This document shows positions 6,179 to 11,247 of a DNA stretch of 11,247 bases, one piece after another. Numbering within the stretch: the stretch's first letter is position 1; every line of letters starts with the position of its first letter. This stretch comes from Thermoplasmata archaeon (GTDB lineage Archaea; Thermoplasmatota; Thermoplasmata; Thermoplasmatales; Thermoplasmataceae). The notes below the pieces were generated by a model, which saw nothing but the letters and a program-made list of their open reading frames with translations, was not told where the DNA came from and searched no databases. The stretch lies in the NCBI GenBank assembly GCA_021806345.1, contig JAJZXP010000372.1, positions 1 to 11,247 on the forward strand, given 5' to 3'. Position numbers and translations under genes: made by a program.

Positions 6179-6460
6179 TTCTATCAATTCTATAATCTAA
6201 AATCATATTTAAGTGTTTGGTTTTATAATTTAGATGTGCAATTTTGATTTAATGTTTTGATATACACACATAATCTAAAAAGGTACATCATGAATATAGG
6301 GCCCAGTTCGTGCGGATGTCTGCAAATTCTAATTTTGGAATCTGATTCTTAGATAAATCTAAAATTGGAGGGTATAATGAGTCTATCTGGTTTGGAGCAT
6401 TTGTGAAAGGACCCAAGAAAACTTAGTATCTATGATAAATCAAGAAGGTAGGGAAAATTG
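6179..6460. promoter_or_regulatory. Spacer before the DGQHR gene with a repeated AATCTAAAA motif
   Basis: This non-coding spacer holds three exact copies of AATCTAAAA, at 6194-6202, 6272-6280 and 6356-6364. The last is part of a perfect inverted repeat, TTAGAT-AA-ATCTAA (6349-6362). A further related block, TTTAGAT, is at about 6229-6235. They could be binding sites of a regulator of the DGQHR gene, possibly the DGQHR protein itself, but the region is AT-rich and chance is not excluded. A 20-codon frame (6290-6352, plus strand) with two Cys is seen and has no further support. Confidence 0.4.
6205..6214 (-). promoter_or_regulatory. TATA box of the DGQHR gene
   Basis: The minus strand reads ACTTAAATAT, centred about 31 bases before the ATG at 6178, so the message is almost leaderless. 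One AATCTAAAA copy lies between this box and the gene, where a bound protein would block initiation. Confidence 0.45.
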
Positions 6461-7708
6461 TTACTTCCGAGGTTTTTTCATTACAACAATGTGTTCATTT
6501 AGCATCGTACTGCTAGTTTCTCCAGCAATATTCGTGGGGCTGTTCTTCATAGGCATTCTCTTGTTCGGTATTTCTCGAATGTGTGTGGCAACATATTCAA
6601 AACCATTGGCGTCAAAGAAATCCGTTATTGCAATGGAGGTTGGCAGCAAAACCGAGTTTACGGTTCTGTTTCCCACTACGTAGCAGGCATAGCCGCCTTT
6701 TCTTATCAACTTAGATACGTTCTTAATTGATGAATAGAGATCCGAATAAAATGAGGCGACTTCCAAGGCCCTTTTCGGGTTCTTCTCATAAATGATGCTT
6801 ATTGCCGCATTGAGTTCCACAGAGGGAAGTTCTGGCATTTCCTTGAGTACCTTTCCTCCCATGAGCTTGTTATCAATATTTTCTCCATTAATTAAAGACA
6901 GCCACTCTGATGAAAGCCTTGAATACTGGCCATATGCAACGGTTGTATGAGAATCTCCGTAAGGTGGAGATGTTACAACAATGTCAATCGACTCTTCAGG
7001 CAGTTCTTTGCATGGAATATCATATACCGAATTCAAGCCAAGGATTGTTGCTTTAGGGTGCTTTTCCAACTTTTTCATCATCTCATTAAACTGGGCATAT
7101 CCCCTAAAATTTCTTTCGAGTTTTGACAGCATTATCTTGTATGGATCTGGGGAATGTGTCTTCAGCTTGTCTGGTGCATACCTGAATAATTTAAATTCAC
7201 CTTTCCTAGTGTTTGAACTTTCCCTTACTGTCTCACTGAATGCAACTTGGAAAAATCTGCGGATATGTGAATCCTGAATGTTGTCTATATAGTGCCTAAT
7301 CTTCCCAAGCGGTTCTAGAACCTGGCTTTTGAACCATGTTTCAACATTTCTAATCTCAGGAATATTCAGTTTCAAATCCTTGCGGTAAATATTCACTTGG
7401 AAATTTGCGATTTCATTTGATAGATCATCAGAATTTATTGAGTAGTCGGTTTTAGACTCAGCTATAAGCCTTGCCAATGGATTAATATCGGTGCCAAAAA
7501 CATCTAAGCCTTCCAAAAGCCCTTCCACGAGTGATGAGCCGGTACCACAGTATGGGTCATAGAGTGTCTTAGCTGACTGGCCATATTTGGTTATCAATTT
7601 CCTTGCAACCTGCGGTATCATCCTCGCAGGATAGTCATGATATACGTGGGTGTAATCCCTTGTTGAGGATCCGTTGAAGGTCCATTCATCCACTTCTGAT
7701 TTCATCAT
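6461..7708 (-). CDS. DNA methyltransferase, amino-type (probably cytosine-N4)
   Basis: A 415-residue methyltransferase. Motif I, the S-adenosylmethionine site, is YDPYCGTGSSLVEG at 50-63, followed by GTDINPLA (72-79, motif II). Motif IV, the catalytic loop, is VVTSPPYGDS at 245-253. A late IRKGGYACYVVGNR block ends the fold. Motif I precedes motif IV, and HVYHDYPARM near the N-terminus may be motif X. SPPY with Ser first is characteristic of N4-cytosine enzymes, though N6-adenine cannot be excluded. It protects host DNA from the endonuclease encoded just upstream, with which it shares an ATGA overlap (start ATG at 7708; a second ATG follows directly). MvaI and BcnI, relatives of the partner nuclease, are also paired with m4C methyltransferases, which fits. 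The long variable part between motifs (about 90-230) would hold target recognition. Confidence 0.88.
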   Translation of the reverse strand: MMKSEVDEWTFNGSSTRDYTHVYHDYPARMIPQVARKLITKYGQSAKTLYDPYCGTGSSLVEGLLEGLDVFGTDINPLARLIAESKTDYSINSDDLSNEIANFQVNIYRKDLKLNIPEIRNVETWFKSQVLEPLGKIRHYIDNIQDSHIRRFFQVAFSETVRESSNTRKGEFKLFRYAPDKLKTHSPDPYKIMLSKLERNFRGYAQFNEMMKKLEKHPKATILGLNSVYDIPCKELPEESIDIVVTSPPYGDSHTTVAYGQYSRLSSEWLSLINGENIDNKLMGGKVLKEMPELPSVELNAAISIIYEKNPKRALEVASFYSDLYSSIKNVSKLIRKGGYACYVVGNRTVNSVLLPTSIAITDFFDANGFEYVATHIREIPNKRMPMKNSPTNIAGETSSTMLNEHIVVMKKPRK

Positions 7709-8388
7709 ACTATCGTCTCAATTCTCCTGAACAGTTCTGGTAGGTCTCTTTCATACACCCTGAAGCCAGTGCCATGATTCCTTGCATGGGATACGGCATC
7801 ATGAAGCCTAAGGTCTATGAGTATGACTTCATTATTGATTTGTTCCCTTATAATAGATGCGGAGGTATCCTCCAACAATTTTGCAGTATAAAAATGGAAC
7901 CACTCTTCGTCTCCCCTATATTCAGTCTTAGCGTATGCCAATATTAAAGCAGGGATTTTCCTATTAAACTGCTCTTCTAGGTCATTGAATTTCCATTTAA
8001 CTAAGACATTTCCGTCAAAATGCCTCACAGAAACAGATTCATCATCCGTATGGAGAAAGAGACCAGCACTATTTGGCCTGAATGACATGGTAAAGTAGAG
8101 CCCTAACCTTCCATTTTCGTCTGGAGTGCCATACCTTCTCACCGCCTCCAATGGATCCATTACCCATGCCCATCTATTGAAAGTAAACAGCGTAATCAAA
8201 TTTGGCGAATCATCCCGATGCGCTTTAAGCTCTATCTGGCCTAAGTCCGGCAGATACAAATTATTCTCCTCTATGCCCAAATAAGTTTCTAAGGTTTTGC
8301 CTACACCAGTTGGGCCACTTCTAAGGGATTTTACATATCCCCTATCCCTTAAGGCTGTGAATCTTTCAATGAACTCATCTAATTCCAT
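7705..8388 (-). CDS. Type II restriction endonuclease, MvaI/BcnI family
   Basis: A 227-residue protein close in size to MvaI and BcnI. The family block GPTGVGKTLETYLGIEENN (25-43) is followed by PDLGQIELKAHR, in which Asp48, Glu53 and Lys55 form the metal-binding D...ExK active site. SPNLITLFTF (61-70) is the next family block. MvaI and BcnI are monomeric MutH-like nucleases that cut one strand at a time within CCWGG and CCSGG. The site here cannot be read from sequence, but a CC-N-GG-like target is a reasonable guess. The gene stands before its methyltransferase on one message, with a 4-base overlap, and no controller gene is seen. GPTGVGKT resembles a P-loop, but belongs to the family block. 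TATA candidates lie at 8420-8428 and 8454-8462. Confidence 0.85.
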   Translation of the reverse strand: MELDEFIERFTALRDRGYVKSLRSGPTGVGKTLETYLGIEENNLYLPDLGQIELKAHRDDSPNLITLFTFNRWAWVMDPLEAVRRYGTPDENGRLGLYFTMSFRPNSAGLFLHTDDESVSVRHFDGNVLVKWKFNDLEEQFNRKIPALILAYAKTEYRGDEEWFHFYTAKLLEDTSASIIREQINNEVILIDLRLHDAVSHARNHGTGFRVYERDLPELFRRIETIV

Positions 8389-8540
8389 TTAGATTTCAAC
8401 TGCATTAGAGAAGGCAGGGCATAAATCTGTCGATCCTTTGGTCATTCGCTATTTCATATAAGAATCGTGCTTAAAAATCCCTTATGTCATATAAGCTATC
8501 TTTGAAGGAAAGATTATTGTAGCAACGCGATTGACCACCA
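8389..8540. promoter_or_regulatory. Divergent promoter region with two TCATATAAG boxes
   Basis: Between the endonuclease gene (minus) and the membrane protein gene (plus) lie two identical TCATATAAG sequences, at 8454-8462 and 8487-8495, 33 bases apart. The core reads as a TATA element in both directions. The right copy suits the plus-strand gene (initiation near 8516, 25 bases before its ATG). The left copy, or a weaker ATTTATG near 8424, suits the endonuclease. The arrangement could couple the two genes. Confidence 0.4.
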
Positions 8541-9530
8541 ATGGAGGACCAAGATTACGCTCTGAAGAAAGAGTTTGTTGAGCAGCTGCTATTATCTAAT
8601 AAGAACTTCTTCACAGGAATCACTTTAGAATTCAAAATTTTCAGATACACTTCGTTTATTGCAGTATACACCTTTACAATTCAGATAATGCTTTTGCTAA
8701 TTCAATACTTTAATGGCGATGGCTTCCTTGATTATATTCAGATAGTTTCTTTTTTCTTTGGATCTTTGGGACTGGTTTTCCTTTTGATTCTTTATTTTGG
8801 AGTGAACAAAATAATAAGCCTCTCGACTTCATCGAAAAAAGAATACCTAAGAAGCTATTCATGTGAAACTTGCAATTTCCATTCATTCTCAAATGGAAAT
8901 TCAACTTTTCATGCCATTTCAAATCCAAATCACTTAGTAAAGGAACATATTATCTTGCAGCACTCAAAGTTTCAGAATTTATCTAATAGTACATGGGCTG
9001 TGTTTAAAAAACGATCTATAAAAATGAAAGAAACCAAGAAGAGTGGTGCGGAAGACTATGGGGAAATAATTACCGACTCAGAACAAAGAGTGTTTATTAG
9101 AAAAGAACCAGTGAATATTAAACCATTTATATCTTTTATTTTAATGCTTATTGGGTTTTATATTTTAGATTATGTATTATTCCGCGCTAACCATACAATC
9201 CTTTTGTTATGGTTCATCATGACCGTTGTTTCAGTTACTTTATCATATATAATCATCAGATTCACAGTAGGAGAGGAATTGGTTGAAAAAGATGACATCT
9301 TTGTATACATGATGATAATGAGATTGACCAAACAAAGCCCCGACAAAACTCCTGAAGTAGATTATAAACTGTATACATGTGGTATAGAATATTGGAATAA
9401 CATCAAGAAGGGAAGATTGGGCGACCCAATAAACACACCAAGAGGACCATTATATCTCTTAGAAAATATGGTATGGAACAAATTCGGCGAACTAATTGAA
9501 GTAAACTTCGATAATTCATCGAGTTCCTAA
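8541..9530 (+). CDS. Four-helix membrane protein with a Cys/His-rich cytosolic insert
   Basis: A 329-residue protein of no recognised family. Four transmembrane stretches occur as two hairpins: about 36-56 and 66-88, then 194-213 and 219-241. Between them lies a 105-residue soluble insert with Cys108 and Cys111 (SCETC) and His114, 124, 131, 136 and 141, including NHLVKEHIILQH (H-x4-H-x4-H). This could bind zinc like a stretched C2H2 finger. The last 88 residues are soluble and charged. The likely topology puts the ends and the insert in the cytosol. It directly follows, divergently, the restriction-modification pair and precedes an HNH nuclease, so a membrane effector or sensor of the island is possible, but only by position. 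No ribosome binding site is evident; the ATG at 8541 fits the TATA box at 8487. Confidence 0.75.
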   Translation: MEDQDYALKKEFVEQLLLSNKNFFTGITLEFKIFRYTSFIAVYTFTIQIMLLLIQYFNGDGFLDYIQIVSFFFGSLGLVFLLILYFGVNKIISLSTSSKKEYLRSYSCETCNFHSFSNGNSTFHAISNPNHLVKEHIILQHSKFQNLSNSTWAVFKKRSIKMKETKKSGAEDYGEIITDSEQRVFIRKEPVNIKPFISFILMLIGFYILDYVLFRANHTILLLWFIMTVVSVTLSYIIIRFTVGEELVEKDDIFVYMMIMRLTKQSPDKTPEVDYKLYTCGIEYWNNIKKGRLGDPINTPRGPLYLLENMVWNKFGELIEVNFDNSSSS

Positions 9531-9545
9531 GATAAAAATCTAAAA

Positions 9546-9674
9546 CTAAATTTTTGACAAGCGAGTTCCCGGTGAAAACCTGTCAGAGACCAAATATATC
9601 AGCTTCCTTCCAGAGAGGTCTGTGAATGCAAGTTCATCTTTCCGGAGCATTTTAGAACTATATGCGGGACTCAT
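9546..9674 (-). pseudogene. 42-codon frame on the opposite strand, possible 5' gene remnant
   Basis: From ATG (9674) to TAG (9546) the minus strand encodes a 42-residue, protein-like sequence: MSPAYSSKML, then KDELAFTDLSGRKLIYLVSD and a closing RFSPGTRLSKI. The AT-rich stretch AAATAAATTTAA lies immediately before the ATG, too close for a standard TATA position. It sits in the 260-base gap between two plus-strand genes and uses more GC-rich codons than its flanks. It could be the start of a truncated gene, a small gene, or chance. I recognise no family. Confidence 0.3.
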
Positions 9675-9793
9675 TTAAATTTATTTGATAGGTCCTTAAG
9701 AACAGCTCTCTCAATTGGACTTACATTAAGACTTCAATCTCATTGGTCTACCCTAGAAAGGAAAATTTTTCTAATTCTGAAGGGTTAAGATTT

Positions 9794-10480
9794 ATGGCGG
9801 AAAAAACATGCTTCGGAAAATTTGTTGAGTTGATCCCATCAATACTCGAAAAAGAACCTATGACAACACCAGATCTGTATGAACCAATAAAAAACGTTCT
9901 GCCAGAGTGCATTACTGAACAGAAATGCACCCATGGAAATGACAGTAGTGAAAGAAATCAATACGAATGGCAACACTCAGTCAGGAGGGCGCAGTATGAA
10001 CTGAAAAGAAGAGAGGTGATTGAACTGTTTCATCATGTCTGGTATGTACCTAATAATCCAGGATCAAAAGATGAAGCAGAGGAGAGGGAAGCCGAGTTAA
10101 TTTATGAAAAACAGGATCATGCGAATATCAGAGAAGAGTTAAAATCGTTAACTCCAAAAGCAGCAGAATATGAGGAGATAAACGGCATACGATTAAAGAG
10201 GGATAATGCAACAATTGCCAAACTGAAAATCTTAAGAGAATTCAGATGCCAGATATGCGGAACAAGAATAGAGAAGATTGACGGCACATTTTATGCTGAA
10301 GGAGCGCACATAAAGCCTAAGAGAGAAGGCTACCCTGAAACACCGGATAACATCTTAATCCTGTGCCCTAATCATCACAAGGAATTTGACCTTGGAAAAA
10401 GAGAGGTTTTAGAACATAATTCAGAATATGTGAGATTCTTACTAAACGGAAAAGAGTACAGAATTTCTTTAGTGATCTAA
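9794..10480 (+). CDS. HNH endonuclease with N-terminal winged-helix domain
   Basis: A 228-residue nuclease. Residues about 20-86 (from EPMTTPDLYEPIKNVLPE to HSVRRAQYELKRREVIELF and HHVWYVP) match the winged-helix domain found at the N-terminus of Mrr-like restriction proteins. A charged helical linker follows (about 90-140). The C-terminus is an HNH domain: zinc pair Cys152/Cys155 (FRCQICGTR), first His172 in AEGAHIKP, Asn186 in PDNILILCPNHH, with Cys191, His194 and His195. It would nick or cut DNA at a metal-bound beta-beta-alpha site. Architectures of this kind occur among modification-dependent and defence nucleases, which suits this neighbourhood. The ATG at 9794 is preferred, with a weak AAGGGT upstream. 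A TTG at 9743 would add 17 residues of low likelihood. No methyltransferase partner lies beside it. Confidence 0.82.
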   Translation: MAEKTCFGKFVELIPSILEKEPMTTPDLYEPIKNVLPECITEQKCTHGNDSSERNQYEWQHSVRRAQYELKRREVIELFHHVWYVPNNPGSKDEAEEREAELIYEKQDHANIREELKSLTPKAAEYEEINGIRLKRDNATIAKLKILREFRCQICGTRIEKIDGTFYAEGAHIKPKREGYPETPDNILILCPNHHKEFDLGKREVLEHNSEYVRFLLNGKEYRISLVI

Positions 10481-10643
10481 AGCTGAGGAATCAATCCCTT
10501 TGAAATCATCAAAATTGCGTGAAAGTCAAAATTTAGCAAGGAATTGAACGACAAGAAACCTTTATTATTTAACTCTAAATAGTAGAATTTAATCCCTGAC
10601 TAGACCGTTGAATAACTTTTAGGCATCTAAGAAATACCGATTT
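10481..10643. other. AT-rich gap before the AbrB-like gene
   Basis: This stretch holds no supported gene. AATAACTTTTA at about 10611-10621 is a weak TATA-like candidate some 28 bases before the next ATG, which would make that gene leaderless. CTTTATTATTT near 10560 may terminate the HNH transcript or be a second promoter. Confidence 0.3.
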
Positions 10644-10802
10644 ATGTCGCAATTACTTGATGTCGCCCATGTGTCAAAGAAGGGAGTTTCGATGAGAATG
10701 ACGCTGCCCAGGATAATACGTGAAAGGCTTAAAATCAAAGATGGGGACATCCTGGGATTTTACGAAGAAGCATGGCAAATCATAATTAAGAAGATTGATT
10801 GA
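10644..10802 (+). CDS. AbrB/MazE-type swapped-hairpin DNA-binding protein, 52 residues
   Basis: ATG TCG CAA to TGA encodes a protein beginning MSQLLDVAHVSKKGVSMRMT, with LPRIIRERLKIKDGDILGFY next and a closing beta strand (AWQIIIKKID). This is the compact AbrB/SpoVT pattern: a strand with a basic turn, Leu-Pro then a helix ending in a Leu-x-x-x-Asp-Gly-Asp turn, and a final strand. Two chains interlock to make one DNA-binding barrel. Such stand-alone proteins are common in archaea, either as small regulators or as antitoxins. No PIN or MazF toxin gene is seen directly downstream, so a regulator role is more likely. The length is normal for the family. No Shine-Dalgarno sequence is seen, so it is likely leaderless. 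Confidence 0.78.
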   Translation: MSQLLDVAHVSKKGVSMRMTLPRIIRERLKIKDGDILGFYEEAWQIIIKKID

Positions 10803-10830
10803 AAACCCTTCTTTCCGGCATTGATTCTCA

Positions 10831-11016
10831 TTACATGATTTCAATGTCCCTGATGAATTCAAAGTCAATCAGGAGGCATGGATGATCCCTAGTTTTCACC
10901 ATGACAACCGTGCCAGAGTAAGAGAGGAATATGGCATTAAAAGGTTCCTTTAGCTCCAGCGGAATATCCGGGCCATGCCCAGGGCAGGGAAGACCTATTG
11001 CAGTATAGTCAAATAC
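10831..11016 (-). pseudogene. 3' remnant of an unrecognised gene, abutting the IS630 transposase
   Basis: An open frame of 61 codons ends in TAA at 10831-10833. Its upstream limit is a TAG at 11017-11019, inside the transposase gene. The product reads DYTAIGLPCPGHGPDIPLEL, then KEPFNAIFLSYSGTVVMVKT and ends RDHPCLLIDFEFIRDIEIM. It has a strand-rich, protein-like pattern and host-like codons, but no start with a binding site. The likeliest reading is the C-terminal end of a chromosomal gene whose front was removed when the IS630 element landed near 11000. The family is not recognised. It faces the AbrB-like gene tail to tail, 28 bases apart. Confidence 0.45.
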
Positions 11017-11247
11017 CTAACCTTTGATACTTATTGTATTCTTTCGGGATAAACTTTCTGATCCATCCCATCGAATATGAGTTGAACATGGAGATCTCCC
11101 CGAAAGTGCTTTGAACCACTGCCTTCAGGTGCATCTCCGATGCGATCAACGTTCTGGAGACCATACGCTTGACACTCTTCCACAGGAATTCGATCGGATT
11201 CAGATCCGGAGAGTATGGTGGGAGATACACCAACCTGATGTGTAACT
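11009..11247 (-). CDS. IS630-family transposase, C-terminal part (runs off the window)
   Basis: The frame is open from the window end to TGA at 11009-11011. It contains LVYLPPYSPDLNPIEFLWKS, the hallmark of the last catalytic Glu region (PYSPDLNPIE) of IS630/Tc1-mariner DDE transposases, followed by a helical C-terminus ending in YNKYQRLGI. The N-terminal part, with the first two Asp residues, would lie to the right outside the window. A GTG at 11231-11233 is an internal codon. Related elements insert at TA and duplicate it; several TA dinucleotides occur just left of the stop (around 11002-11006), so the element edge is probably near there, but I cannot fix it. Confidence 0.82.
   Translation of the reverse strand, partial: LHIRLVYLPPYSPDLNPIEFLWKSVKRMVSRTLIASEMHLKAVVQSTFGEISMFNSYSMGWIRKFIPKEYNKYQRLGI

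Noticed and set aside
8290..8320. GPTGVGKT in the restriction endonuclease resembles a P-loop nucleotide-binding motif
   Set aside because: It matches the GPTG...TLE block of MvaI/BcnI nucleases and is followed by their D...ExK active site; there is no Walker B or ATPase fold.
10674..10868. 64-codon minus-strand frame over the AbrB-like gene
   Set aside because: The plus strand encodes a clear AbrB-type domain here, so this frame is its shadow.
10644..11016. A toxin-antitoxin pair made of the AbrB-like protein and the neighbouring frame
   Set aside because: The neighbouring frame is on the opposite strand, lacks a start and shows no PIN or MazF features.
1..11247. CRISPR arrays, tRNA or rRNA genes
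   Set aside because: No regularly spaced repeats, cloverleaf-like sequences or ribosomal RNA motifs were noticed; a dedicated tRNA scan could not be run.

Overview
The window looks like an accessory, defence-rich segment of an archaeal chromosome, most likely from the order Thermoplasmatales (thermoacidophilic Euryarchaeota). The evidence is TATA-box-like elements 25 to 45 bases before several starts, Shine-Dalgarno sequences of the GGTGATC/GAGGTGA type, AGG/AGA arginine codons, an AbrB-type small regulator and a tyrosine recombinase of a type known from archaea. The genus cannot be fixed from the sequence alone, and the lineage is inferred from style rather than a marker gene.

Left part (1-2737): an IS3-family element (about 2-1322, minus strand) with visible terminal inverted repeats, orfA/orfB and a slippery A8 frameshift site. 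Its orfB has an in-frame TAA 29 codons before the natural end. The element abuts, apparently in frame, the 3' third of a second, IS1-like transposase gene (1323-1619), so one insertion sequence seems to have jumped into another. A hydrophobic open frame without a start (1601-1993) follows. Next comes a tyrosine recombinase (2204-2737) whose promoter and start region carry three copies of a GTTAA(C/G)TTTT motif. A 26-codon frame overlaps its start and may be its displaced N-terminus.

Middle part (2838-8388): five minus-strand genes in three transcription units. Read in the direction of transcription these are: (i) an MvaI/BcnI-type restriction endonuclease overlapping by 4 bases an amino-type DNA methyltransferase with an SPPY motif, which form a type II restriction-modification pair; (ii) a DGQHR-domain (DndB-like) protein with its own TATA box and a preceding 274-base spacer holding three exact AATCTAAAA copies; (iii) a GHKL (MORC/MutL-like) ATPase followed 15 bases later by a 183-residue protein I cannot place. 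GHKL ATPases and DGQHR proteins are both known companions of DNA-modification and restriction loci, so the block is best read as a compound defence locus. The joint function of the DGQHR protein, the ATPase and the 183-residue protein is the most promising unknown here.

Right part (8541-11247, plus strand): a membrane protein with two pairs of transmembrane segments around a Cys/His-rich cytosolic insert, a winged-helix plus HNH endonuclease (a likely second nuclease of the island), a 52-residue AbrB/MazE-type DNA-binding protein, a 61-codon protein-coding remnant on the minus strand, and the C-terminal end of an IS630-family transposase running off the window. A second small remnant-like frame lies at 9546-9674. 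Transposons at both edges, a recombinase, gene fragments and uneven base composition mark the whole region as mobile and patchwork.
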